Source of the DNA: a bacterium HR29
Lineage (GTDB): Bacteria > Chloroflexota > Dehalococcoidia > Tepidiformales > Tepidiformaceae
Length of the DNA: 64,000 nt
Direction of reading: 5' to 3'
Assembly (NCBI GenBank): GCA_002898215.1
Contig: BEIF01000001.1
Span: 905,602 to 969,601 of the forward strand
Shown here in pieces: positions 9,027 through 16,293 of this stretch. The position numbers were made by a program, and so were the translations under genes. How positions within the stretch are numbered: position 1 is the first letter of the stretch; every line of letters starts with the position of its first letter. The notes under the pieces are model-generated. The model saw nothing but the letters and a program-made list of their open reading frames with translations, was not told the DNA's origin and did not search any database.

Positions 9027-9419
9027 ATGAAGCTGTGGCCCTTTCGCCGGAAGCCGCTCATCACCGAGGACGTCTACGGCCGGCTGATGACCTCCTTCGG
9101 GCGCATCATCGACCGGGAGCCGTTCCTCAAAGGCCCGGCCGAGGCATTGGCCGACCGCGTCGCTCGCGAACGGCCCGAGCTGGTGGAGCGGGTCGACACG
9201 CGGTTCTATCGGGGTGCGGCCATCTACCACCTCCGTCTCCTCGCCGGCTCGTGGATCATGGCGCGCGAAGGAGGGGTGCCGTTCGAAACGGCAGAGGTTT
9301 TCGAAGAGGCGGTGATTTGGAAGTTCGCCGGCGCCGGCAAGGAGACGGGCTGGCTCGCTAAACGGGTCTCCCAGCTCGCCCGAGGCGAATTCGAACGCCG
9401 GACCGCTCAGGACGATTGA
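9027..9419 (+). CDS. Hypothetical protein, 130 residues
   Basis: No family recognised. A soluble, charged, probably all-helical protein beginning MKLWPFRRKP, with repeated amphipathic stretches (EALADRVARERPELVERVD; AEVFEEAVIWKFAGAG) and no cysteines or signal peptide. The start has GAGAGGA seven bases upstream and a TAGACT -10-like element at 9007-9012. The 3' end overlaps the convergent M20 peptidase gene by 13 bases. Codon use looks like its neighbours, which supports a real gene. Confidence 0.65.
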   Translation: MKLWPFRRKPLITEDVYGRLMTSFGRIIDREPFLKGPAEALADRVARERPELVERVDTRFYRGAAIYHLRLLAGSWIMAREGGVPFETAEVFEEAVIWKFAGAGKETGWLAKRVSQLARGEFERRTAQDD

Positions 9420-10525
9420 GGAGCCGCGTCGCCGGAGGAGTCCAGCCTCCGCAACGCCGCTTCCACCACGCGGGCGCAATCGACCATCTCGGGAACGACG
9501 AGGTACTCCTCCTTCGTGTGCTGGGCGTATCCCCCGCGCCCGATGACGACGCTGGCGATGCCGAAGCCGCGGAGGATGTTGCCGTCGGTTCCGCCGCCGA
9601 GCGGCTTCGGCTCCGGTTCGAACCCGAGCTCTCGGAGGACCGGGAACAGGAGCTGGACGGCGGGGTCGTCATCGCGCAAGGTGTAGCCGGGGTACTCGAG
9701 GCGAACGTCGACCTCGAGGCGCGCATCGGGATGACGAGCGCGAACTTCGTCCACCGCGCCCCGCACGCGCTCCGACAGCTCCTCCGCCCGCTTAGGGTCC
9801 ATGGAGCGGAACTCGCCCTCGATGCGGCAGTAATCGGGGACGGCGTTGCGCACCGTCCCTCCGACGATCCGTCCTACGTTCGCCGTCGTCTCCGGGTCGA
9901 GGCGGCCCTGCGGCAGGCGAGTCACGACCTCCGCGGCGATGGCGATCGCGGGAACCCCCTTCTCGGGTTCGACTCCGGCGTGGGCCGCACGACCGTGCAC
10001 CTCGATGTCGTACGTGTAGTGGTACGGCGCCTGGCCCTGGATATGGGACGGAGGCCCGCCGCTATCGATGACGATGGCCGTGCGCGCCCGGAATGCCGTG
10101 GGGTCGAGATGGCGCGCCCCGACCAGCCCGATCTCCTCTCCGCGCGTGATCGCGACTTCGACCGGGCGGTGAGGAACGCCGTCCTCGGTAAGCGAGGCCG
10201 CTACCTCGAGGATGACCGCGCAGCCGGCCTTGTCGTCGGCGCCGAGGATCGTGGTGCCGTCGGAGCGAATGACGTCGGGGCCGTCGAACCGGGGGCGGAT
10301 GCCGCGGCCGGGCTCCACCGTGTCCATGTGCGCCGAGAGCAGGACGGGCTCGCCGGTTCCCTCGCGGCGGGCGATCACGTTCCCGAACGCGTCCTGGTGC
10401 GCTTCCCAGCCGAGGGCTTGGAAGCGGCGCACCAGCTCGGCGGCGACGGCATCCTCGCTCCCCGAGGGAGAATCGATGGCGACGAGGTCGAGGAAGGTCG
10501 ACACGAGGCGGTCACGGTCGATCAC
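9407..10525 (-). CDS. M20/M42-type metallopeptidase (tripeptidase/PepT- or ArgE-like)
   Basis: Zinc-dependent exopeptidase of 372 residues. Metal-binding motifs in order: LLSAHMDTVEPG (first His-x-Asp), GADDKAGCAVILE (bridging Asp), ITRGEEIGLVGARHLD (catalytic Glu pair), VIDSGG, and a C-terminal GGYAQHTKEEYL with the last His ligand. The dimerisation (lid) domain is GRAAHAGVEPEKGVPA. The GTG start at 10525 is chosen because GGAGG lies five bases upstream and the conserved N terminus begins just after it; the long upstream reading frame is the shadow of the thioredoxin gene. It resembles PepT-like di/tripeptidases, but substrate is not determinable. Probably cytoplasmic. Confidence 0.88.
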   Translation of the reverse strand: MIDRDRLVSTFLDLVAIDSPSGSEDAVAAELVRRFQALGWEAHQDAFGNVIARREGTGEPVLLSAHMDTVEPGRGIRPRFDGPDVIRSDGTTILGADDKAGCAVILEVAASLTEDGVPHRPVEVAITRGEEIGLVGARHLDPTAFRARTAIVIDSGGPPSHIQGQAPYHYTYDIEVHGRAAHAGVEPEKGVPAIAIAAEVVTRLPQGRLDPETTANVGRIVGGTVRNAVPDYCRIEGEFRSMDPKRAEELSERVRGAVDEVRARHPDARLEVDVRLEYPGYTLRDDDPAVQLLFPVLRELGFEPEPKPLGGGTDGNILRGFGIASVVIGRGGYAQHTKEEYLVVPEMVDCARVVEAALRRLDSSGDAAPQSS

Positions 10526-10558
10526 GGCGGCCTCCACGAAGGGTTCCTTCGAGGCCCG

Positions 10559-10564
10559 AGCATA
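10559..10564 (-). promoter_or_regulatory. -10 element of the M20 peptidase gene
   Basis: TATGCT on the minus strand, predicting +1 near 10552 and a 27-base leader that contains the GGAGG used by the GTG start at 10525. The same hexamer precedes the hemerythrin-like gene at 58203-58208 with similar geometry. Confidence 0.45.
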
Positions 10565-10607
10565 CGCTATCGGCAACGCCGACCAGGAGCGGCGGGAGCC
10601 TCGCCGC

Positions 10608-11456
10608 CTAGAAGAGCGCCTGCGCCAGCTTCCGCTGGTACTCCTTGGTAACCGGGGAGTCGAGGCCGAGGATGTCGAAGACAGCCAGCATCGCTTTCCT
10701 GGCGGCGCCGTCAGCGAAGTTCCGGTCCAGCCGCACCGACTCGAGCAGCTCGTCGAGGGCGCGTTCGTACTCCCCTTGCGCCGCGAGCCAGACGCCGTAC
10801 CGGTAACGAGCCCGTGGGTCGCGAGGGTTCCGGGCCGCTTCGCCGGCAAGGTCCTCGTGCGCGTGACGTTTCGCGAACCCCTCGAGGAAGATGCGGTGAC
10901 GGATGACTTTCGCCTGGCGGTCGGCGGGCAATCGGGCGAGAAGCTGCTCCGCCTCCTCCGTTCGCCCCAGGCGAGCGAGCGTATCGCCGAGGCCGACGAT
11001 GGCATCGCGGTTGGAGGGTTCGGCCGCCAGGACCTCCCGGAACTTCGCCTCCGCCGTGGCAAGGTCGCCCGCTCGGAGCGCGGCCTGGGCGGCCGCCAGG
11101 GCGGGGTTGGCCGGAGCGCCGACCACCCGTTCGAAGAAGGCGCGAACCTGGGGTTCCGGCAGGGCACCGACGAACTCGGCCACGACGCGGCCGTCTCGGA
11201 AGGCCTTTACCGCGGGGATTCCGCGGATGTTGTACTGCATGGCCGTGCGCGGGTTTTCGTCGGTGTTCAGCTTCGCCAGCACAACGCGGCCATCGAACTG
11301 CGCCGCGACGCGTTCGATGATGGGGCCGAGCATGCGGCAAGGGCCGCACCACGGTGCCCAGAAATCGACGACGACAGGCACCTCTTTCGACCTCTCGAGC
11401 ACCTTGGAGGCGAAATCGGCGTCGCTCACCTCGATGACCGCAGCGTCGGCCGGCAT
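10608..11456 (-). CDS. Thioredoxin-TPR protein, CnoX/YbbN-like co-chaperone
   Basis: 282 residues: an N-terminal thioredoxin fold (about 1-110) with the complete WCGPC redox site at residues 36-40 and the cis-proline (GIPAVKAF), then a C-terminal tetratricopeptide array (about 120-280: ALRAGDLATAEAKFREVL, IVGLGDTLARLGRTEEAEQLL). This is the architecture of CnoX (YbbN), which holds oxidation-prone clients and hands them to chaperones. The active-site cysteines are intact, unlike E. coli YbbN (SQHC), so it should retain thiol-disulfide exchange. ATG preceded by GGAGG; own promoter at 11490-11495. Confidence 0.88.
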   Translation of the reverse strand: MPADAAVIEVSDADFASKVLERSKEVPVVVDFWAPWCGPCRMLGPIIERVAAQFDGRVVLAKLNTDENPRTAMQYNIRGIPAVKAFRDGRVVAEFVGALPEPQVRAFFERVVGAPANPALAAAQAALRAGDLATAEAKFREVLAAEPSNRDAIVGLGDTLARLGRTEEAEQLLARLPADRQAKVIRHRIFLEGFAKRHAHEDLAGEAARNPRDPRARYRYGVWLAAQGEYERALDELLESVRLDRNFADGAARKAMLAVFDILGLDSPVTKEYQRKLAQALF

Positions 11457-11489
11457 CGCGACCTCCTTCGTGAAGGAAGGTTTGCTTCT

Positions 11490-11495
11490 AGCGTA
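11490..11495 (-). promoter_or_regulatory. -10 element of the thioredoxin-TPR gene
   Basis: TACGCT on the minus strand; predicted +1 near 11483 and a 27-base leader with GGAGG. The divergent RNase P RNA promoter uses the same hexamer 45 bases away. Confidence 0.45.
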
Positions 11496-11539
11496 CGGAA
11501 CCGGCAGGAGGGATCGCCAACAGCGGGGCCGCAGTGGTG

Positions 11540-11545
11540 TACGCT
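11540..11545 (+). promoter_or_regulatory. -10 element of rnpB
   Basis: TACGCT preceded by GGTG. The predicted +1 at about 11552 falls within two bases of the 5' strand of RNase P helix P1 (11554), which independently supports this element. The identical ten bases (GGTGTACGCT) precede pfkA. Confidence 0.55.
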
Positions 11546-11553
11546 AGAGGGGG

Positions 11554-11915
11554 ACGCCCAGCGGGCCGGGTGGCCGCTGCGGGCGCTGCCCGCAGAGGAA
11601 AGTCCGGACTCCACCGGGCAGGGTGCCAGGTAACACCTGGGCGGCGCGAGCCGACGGAAAGTGCCACAGAAACATACCGCCGGGAGTTTCCCGGTAAGGG
11701 TGAAATGGTGCGGTAAGAGCGCACCGGCGTCCCGGTAACGGGGCGGCCAGGCAAACCCCACCCGGAGCAAGGCCGAATAGGGGAGGAGGGAGCCCGGCCC
11801 GTTCGCACTCCCGGGTAGGCCGCTAGAGCGCCGCAGCGATGCGGCGCCCAGAGAGATGGCCACCGCCCGCGCCGCGGCGCGGGTACAGAATCCGGCTTAT
11901 AGGCCCGCTGGGCGT
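11554..11915 (+). ncRNA. rnpB: RNase P RNA, bacterial type A
   Basis: Catalytic RNA that removes tRNA 5' leaders. Helix P1 closes perfectly over 14 base pairs between 11554-11567 and 11902-11915. The universally conserved core is present: GAGGAAAGTCCGGAC near 11596, the ACAGAAACATA region, GGTAAGGGTGAAA, GCAAACCCCACC, and the 3' signature ACAGAATCCGGCTTA near 11885-11899. The size (about 360 nt) and the extra P-helices fit type A. The 3' end stops one base short of the convergent rnhA stop codon. Confidence 0.96.
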
Positions 11916-11916
11916 T

Positions 11917-12315
11917 CTACGACCGTTCGAAGGCGAGGTTCGCCAAGGCGTCCGCTCGGCGGTTCTCCTCCCGGCGCACGTGGCTCACTCGCCATTCGCG
12001 AAACCTCCCCAGCTCCCGCATCAGCTCGTCGTACAGGGGCCGCAGCTTCGCATCCTTCACGCGGTACCGGCCCTCGAGCTGGCGCGCCAACAGCTCGCTG
12101 TCGACGCGAAGTTCGACGCTCTGGGCCCCGAGGCGAGCGGCGAGCCGGACACCCTCGATGGCGGCGGTGTACTCCGCCTGGTTGTTCGTGGCCACCCCGA
12201 GCTGCCGGCTGAGAGAGGCGAGCTCGCGCCCCTCGCTATCGACCACCGACACGCCGATGGCCGCCGGGCCGGGGTTGCCCCGGCTGGCGCCGTCGGCGTA
12301 GACGACCAGCTTCAT
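11917..12315 (-). CDS. rnhA: Ribonuclease HI
   Basis: 132-residue RNase H fold that cleaves the RNA strand of RNA-DNA hybrids. The catalytic carboxylates are visible: Asp8 in YADGASRGNPGP, Glu48 in NNQAEYTA, Asp72 in LRVDSELL, and a C-terminal Asp near 122 in ENRRADALAN. It lacks the basic-protrusion helix of E. coli RNase HI, like the short type found in many Gram-positives. The ATG at 12315 lies seven bases downstream of the recombinase-like gene stop, so both are probably on one transcript with the zinc-ribbon gene. The stop codon abuts the 3' end of the convergent rnpB. Confidence 0.92.
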   Translation of the reverse strand: MKLVVYADGASRGNPGPAAIGVSVVDSEGRELASLSRQLGVATNNQAEYTAAIEGVRLAARLGAQSVELRVDSELLARQLEGRYRVKDAKLRPLYDELMRELGRFREWRVSHVRREENRRADALANLAFERS

Positions 12316-12322
12316 CGTCGGC

Positions 12323-13738
12323 TCACGCCCGGAGGAACACCCGCACCTGGGCCCCGTCGACCTCGACCCGGTCGACGACCTCCCGCAGGGCGGCTTGGAG
12401 TTCCTCGAAGGGGAGCTGGTCCCACAGCGCCGCGAGCCGGTCGCGGAGCTCGGCCATGCGCCGGCGGCGGTCCGCTTCGTCCCGCTCGGCGGCGAGCCGG
12501 TCGCGCAGGTGACGGATCTCCGCGTCGACCTCCTGCATTTCCGCCACCACGTCCGACCCGAGAGCACGCATCCGTTCGACGGTGATGTGACCGTGGGCGG
12601 CATCGGCCACGAGCTCTTCGAGCTGGCGCTGCAGGCGGCGCCGGCGGCCTTCCAGTCGCTCGATCTGGTTCTGGAGGTCGAGCGTGAAGGCATCGGAGTC
12701 CCCCGCCCGTCGCACCCGGGTTGCCGTCTCACCGCCTTCGGCGAGCTGTTCGCGGACCTTCGCTTCCAGTTCGGCCGCGCGCTGCGTGTTGTAGTCGCAG
12801 GCGTTCTGGTTCGTGCGCGTTTCGCACTGGTAGTAGCGGTAGAGCCCGGCTCTGCGCTCCCCATCCTTCGTCATCCACGATTGCCGGCGCGAGACCCCGA
12901 TCATCCGGTTGCCGCAGCGGGCGCAATGCACGAGGCCGCTCAAGAGGAACGGCGTGACACTGCGCGCGCGAGCCTTCGCGCCCCGACGCTCCATCCGCTC
13001 CTGGACGCGACGGAAGTCCTCCGGCGAGACGAGCGCGGGATGGCTACCCGGGACCCGAACGCCGAAGCGTGAGTAGGTCCCCAGGTAGACGCGGTTGCGA
13101 AGGATGTCGCGCACGGTCACCATCGACCACCGGCCGCCCTTCCTGGTGCGGATCCCCTCCTGGTTGAGCTGGCCGGCGATACGTCGGATGCCCATGCCCT
13201 CCTGGAGGTAGAGCCGGAAGATGTACCGCACGACCACGGCCTCGTCCGGGACGAGCTCGAGGCGATTCCGCGGGCCCACGCGGTAGCCGTAGGGCGGGCG
13301 GCCCAGCACCTCGCCCCGCACAGCCTTTCGCCGCATCGCCGAACGCACACGCTCCGAGATGGGCGTGCCTTCACCTCGTTCGGCCCAAGTATCGACCAGT
13401 TGGCGGGCGGCTTCGCCCCCTGTGTCGGCCGTCACGACGCGCACTCCCAGGGCCTCGATAGCGAGGAGCTTGGCGGCGGCTTTGCCGAGATCCTTGCCGA
13501 GCACCCCGAGCGAATCGACCACGACGAGCGTGAACCCGTGGCCGGCCTGCCGGAGGTACTCCAGCATCTGGCGGAAGCCGGGAGGGTCGGGGGCGTCGAG
13601 GTCGGTATCGAGGAAGGTCGCCGCCACTTCGTACCCGTGCGCCTGACAGAATTCGAGGAAGGCGCGGCTCTGGTCGGCGATGGGACGGCGGACCCCGCCC
13701 CGCTTGGCGCCATCGACGAAGTACGCCACGGCACGCAT
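12323..13738 (-). CDS. Large serine recombinase homologue with a degenerate catalytic domain
   Basis: 471 residues with the domain order of a large serine recombinase: resolvase-like domain (1-140), recombinase DNA-binding domain (about 155-270, GRPPYGYRVGPRNRLEL, YLQEGMGIRRIAGQLNQEG, ILRNRVYLGTY), zinc beta-ribbon (CARCGNRMIG with later cysteines in YYQCETRTNQNACDY) and a long C-terminal coiled coil. The catalytic domain has lost its chemistry. The Y-x-R-x-S active site reads YFVDG, the L-x-R-L-x-R motif reads LGVLGK, and the D-R-P-G segment reads PDPPG. It sits between rnhA and a zinc-ribbon gene with 4-7 base gaps and has ordinary codon use. It therefore looks domesticated, not a recent mobile-element gene. 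DNA binding is plausible; recombination is not. Confidence 0.82.
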   Translation of the reverse strand: MRAVAYFVDGAKRGGVRRPIADQSRAFLEFCQAHGYEVAATFLDTDLDAPDPPGFRQMLEYLRQAGHGFTLVVVDSLGVLGKDLGKAAAKLLAIEALGVRVVTADTGGEAARQLVDTWAERGEGTPISERVRSAMRRKAVRGEVLGRPPYGYRVGPRNRLELVPDEAVVVRYIFRLYLQEGMGIRRIAGQLNQEGIRTRKGGRWSMVTVRDILRNRVYLGTYSRFGVRVPGSHPALVSPEDFRRVQERMERRGAKARARSVTPFLLSGLVHCARCGNRMIGVSRRQSWMTKDGERRAGLYRYYQCETRTNQNACDYNTQRAAELEAKVREQLAEGGETATRVRRAGDSDAFTLDLQNQIERLEGRRRRLQRQLEELVADAAHGHITVERMRALGSDVVAEMQEVDAEIRHLRDRLAAERDEADRRRRMAELRDRLAALWDQLPFEELQAALREVVDRVEVDGAQVRVFLRA

Positions 13739-13742
13739 CGCG

Positions 13743-14444
13743 TCAGCCTACCACGAGGATGCGCTCGCAGTTGGGGCAGCGAGCCACCCCTTCCGGAGCG
13801 CGGGCGGCGCGCCGAACCGCATCGGGGACGGTGACGTGGCAGGCGGTGCACGTACCGGCTTGGATGCGGGCCACCGCCATGCCTCCCTTCCGACGACGGA
13901 GTTCCTCGTACAGAGCGACGAGCTGCGGTGGCACGGCCGGGAGGCGGCGCTCACGCTCGGCCGCCGTGCGGTCGAGCGCCGCCTCGAGGGCGGTGCGCTC
14001 CTGGCGGAGGGCGGCCGATTCGGCCTCCCACTCCCGCTCCCGCGCCGCGAGCTCCCTCCGCGCTTCCTCCAACCGACCCTCGGCCTCCTCGACCTGGGCC
14101 AAGACGTCCAGCAGCGCGTCTTCGTGCCGGCCGCGCTGCGCCTTCAGCGACTCCACCTCGCGGGCGATGCTCTCCAGCTCTTTCGGGCTCCGCACCGAGC
14201 CGTCGTACAGCCGCCGCTCTTCGGGGACGATCTTGGCGTTCAGGTCAGCGATACGAGCCTCCTCCTCCCGCTGGCGGCGACGGAGCTCGCGCAGTTCCGC
14301 CTCACGGTCGGCAACGGCAGCGCGCGCCTCCTCGAGCGCTTCGTTGTGCGCCAAGCGGGCATCGATCGCTTCGATGCGCGCCCGAAGGCGGGCGAGTTCG
14401 TCGTCGGCAAGCTGGAGCGCTAGGAGGGCAGTCGCGTGGCTCAT
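13743..14444 (-). CDS. Coiled-coil zinc-ribbon protein (COG1579 type)
   Basis: 233 residues: a very long Glu/Arg/Ala-rich antiparallel coiled coil (about residues 5-180) followed by a C4 zinc ribbon (AGTCTACHVTVP ... VARCPNCERILVV, two C-x2-C pairs about 25 residues apart). This family is widespread, often beside RNase H genes, and is thought to bind nucleic acid or to act as an adaptor; no enzymatic role is known. The first gene of a three-gene unit with the recombinase homologue and rnhA. The ATG at 14444 has no ribosome binding site and lies one base after the predicted transcription start. Confidence 0.85.
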   Translation of the reverse strand: MSHATALLALQLADDELARLRARIEAIDARLAHNEALEEARAAVADREAELRELRRRQREEEARIADLNAKIVPEERRLYDGSVRSPKELESIAREVESLKAQRGRHEDALLDVLAQVEEAEGRLEEARRELAAREREWEAESAALRQERTALEAALDRTAAERERRLPAVPPQLVALYEELRRRKGGMAVARIQAGTCTACHVTVPDAVRRAARAPEGVARCPNCERILVVG

Positions 14445-14451
14445 GAGGCTA

Positions 14452-14457
14452 ACCCTA
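14452..14457 (-). promoter_or_regulatory. -10 element giving a leaderless zinc-ribbon mRNA
   Basis: TAGGGT on the minus strand followed by exactly seven bases and the ATG at 14444, so +1 is predicted at 14445. Confidence 0.4.
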
Positions 14458-14573
14458 GCGCAAACAGTAGCGGGACGGTGCTCCCCGCTCCAGACCGCGG
14501 GAGGCGATCGAGAAGATTTGAACGGTGGAGGGGCGATTATGACGCCTCGTGCCGAAGGGCTCGAAGGTGCGGA

Positions 14574-14579
14574 TATACT
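14574..14579 (+). promoter_or_regulatory. -10 element of the yceD-rpmF-fab operon
   Basis: TATACT, predicted +1 near 14586, leaving a 23-base leader with GGAGGGG before the ATG at 14609. It is the only convincing promoter at the head of the housekeeping block. Confidence 0.55.
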
Positions 14580-14608
14580 GAGCGTGAGGCTGCTGGAGGG
14601 GATCCCCG

Positions 14609-15109
14609 ATGATCTTCAACGCCGCCCAGCTGCTGCGGGAGCGCCCTGGCGCGACCCGCTCGTACGACTTGGAGCCGGAGTTCCCGGTCCACCGCGGACA
14701 CGTGGAGCTGTTGCGGGTGCCCAAGGGGGTGCTCGTGACGGCCGATATCGACGTCATCCTCGAGGCGGAGTGCGCCCGTTGCCTCGTCGCGTTTGGCTAT
14801 CCGGCCACGCTGCACATCGAGGAGGTGTTCTACCAGCAGGTGGACGTCGACACCGGCGCGCGGATCGAGAGCGGGGCGCAGCCGGGCGACTTCCTCATCG
14901 GGCTGGACCACACGATCGACATTACCGAGGCCGTCCGGCAATATAGCCTGATGGCGGCTGCCATGCAGCCGCTATGCCGGCCCGATTGCCCCGGGCTCTG
15001 CCCGGAATGCGGTCAGGACCTGAGCATGAGCGACTGCGGCTGCGACCGCACGCAGAGCGACCCGCGGTGGTCGGCGCTGGCAGCGCTGAAGCAACGACTC
15101 GATGGATGA
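14609..15109 (+). CDS. YceD family protein (DUF177), 23S rRNA accumulation factor
   Basis: 166 residues. The family is recognised by VILEAECARCLVAF (first C-x2-C) and the C-terminal DITEAVRQYSLMAAAMQPLCRPDCPGLCPECGQDL, and by its position just before rpmF, which is nearly universal. In E. coli and plants YceD/DUF177 proteins are needed for normal 23S rRNA levels. The clustered cysteines probably bind zinc. GGAGGGG precedes the ATG. Confidence 0.9.
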   Translation: MIFNAAQLLRERPGATRSYDLEPEFPVHRGHVELLRVPKGVLVTADIDVILEAECARCLVAFGYPATLHIEEVFYQQVDVDTGARIESGAQPGDFLIGLDHTIDITEAVRQYSLMAAAMQPLCRPDCPGLCPECGQDLSMSDCGCDRTQSDPRWSALAALKQRLDG

Positions 15110-15129
15110 GCACGTGAAGGAGCGACCGG

Positions 15130-15327
15130 ATGCCGCCGCTTCCGAAACGGAAGTACCCGAAGTCGCGTCAGGGGAAGCGCCGCAGTCACCTGGCCGTCAA
15201 GATCCCCCACATCGTGGAGTGCCCCCGGTGTCGGAATCCTCGTCCAGCGCACCACGCCTGCCCGATCTGTGGAACGTACCGTGGACGGGAAGCGGTGCGC
15301 ATCCCCTCGCCGGACCTGGAGAGCTGA
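15130..15327 (+). CDS. rpmF: 50S ribosomal protein L32
   Basis: 65 residues, starting MPPLPKRKYPKSRQGKRRSH, the standard L32 opening, followed by a zinc ribbon with CPRC and CPIC. It lies 20 bases after yceD and ends in CTGA, whose CTG may be the start of fabD. This is the zinc-bound (C+) paralogue form. Confidence 0.95.
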   Translation: MPPLPKRKYPKSRQGKRRSHLAVKIPHIVECPRCRNPRPAHHACPICGTYRGREAVRIPSPDLES

Positions 15328-16292
15328 GCGCCACATCCCCGCAGCGGTTCGTCCCGCTGGAGGAGCCTGTCCGGACGGGCGAGGCGTGGGTATTCCCCGG
15401 CCAGGGCTCGCAGTTCGTCGGGATGGGGAAGGAGCTGTACGAGGCCTTCCCCTCGGCGCGTGAGCTGTACGACCGAGCGGACGAAATCCTCGGATTTCCG
15501 TTGAGCCGCATCTGCTTCGAGGGCCCCGAGGAGGAGCTTCAGCAGACCCGGAACACACAGCCTGCCATTGCCGTGACCAGTCTCGCCTTCCTCCGGGCGG
15601 CCTGCGAGGTGAACCCGGAGCTCCGGCGGCGGCCGCAATTCGTGGCCGGGCACTCCCTCGGGGAGTACTCCGCACTCGTGGCCGCGGGCGCCATGGACTT
15701 CGACGACGCCGTCCGCCTCCTCCGCGTGCGCGGCGAGCTGATGCAGCAGGCGGGCGAGCGGAATCCAGGCACGATGGCGGCCATCATCGGCCTCGACATC
15801 GCCGACTGCGAGGAGGTGTGCCGGGAGGCCGGTGCGGAGATCTGCAACGTCAACGCGCCCGGACAGATCGTCATCGGCGGTCGGCGCGAGGCGGTGGTCC
15901 GCGCGATGGACTACGCCAAGGCGCGCGGGGCGGCGAAGGTGATCCCGCTCGCCGTAAGCGGCGCTTTCCACAGCTCCCTGATGCGGCCGGCGGGAGAGGG
16001 TATGGTCGCACCGATCGGCGAGGCGGCCATTCGGGACGCTATCGTGCCGGTGGTCGCCAACTGCACGGCGCGCCCCATCACCGACGAGCTCTCCATCCGG
16101 CACGAGCTCATCGACCAGGTGTGCCGTCCAGTGCAGTGGAGCGCGACCGTGGAGTTCCTCGAGGCTCAGGGCGTGACGAACTTCGTCGAGTTCGGCCCGG
16201 GCCGCGTCCTCACCGGCATCATCAAGCGGATGGTGCGGAAGGCGAACGTCCACAACGTGAACAGCGTCGACACCCTTCGGCTCCCGTGGTGA
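15324..16292 (+). CDS. fabD: Malonyl-CoA:ACP transacylase
   Basis: Loads malonyl groups from malonyl-CoA onto ACP for fatty-acid synthesis. The N-terminal WVFPGQGSQFVGMG, nucleophile GHSLGEYS (Ser at about residue 111) and AVSGAFHSSLM (His near 216) are complete. The start is a problem. From the GTG at 15228, deep inside rpmF, down to the conserved FPGQGSQ motif there is no ATG, GTG or TTG in frame. A CTG at 15324 overlaps the rpmF stop as CTGA, mimicking the ATGA/GTGA couplings in this operon, and is proposed as the start (322 residues). GTG 15228 is the alternative. Confidence 0.9.
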   Translation: MSATSPQRFVPLEEPVRTGEAWVFPGQGSQFVGMGKELYEAFPSARELYDRADEILGFPLSRICFEGPEEELQQTRNTQPAIAVTSLAFLRAACEVNPELRRRPQFVAGHSLGEYSALVAAGAMDFDDAVRLLRVRGELMQQAGERNPGTMAAIIGLDIADCEEVCREAGAEICNVNAPGQIVIGGRREAVVRAMDYAKARGAAKVIPLAVSGAFHSSLMRPAGEGMVAPIGEAAIRDAIVPVVANCTARPITDELSIRHELIDQVCRPVQWSATVEFLEAQGVTNFVEFGPGRVLTGIIKRMVRKANVHNVNSVDTLRLPW

Positions 16293-16293
16293 G

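Noticed and set aside
12323-13738. Evidence of an integrated mobile element (recombinase gene)
   Set aside because: No terminal repeats, attachment sites, cargo genes or base-composition shift; the recombinase homologue lacks catalytic residues and is embedded in a tight housekeeping unit. The tRNA-Arg gene is about 48 kb away and intact without a duplicated 3' end in the window.
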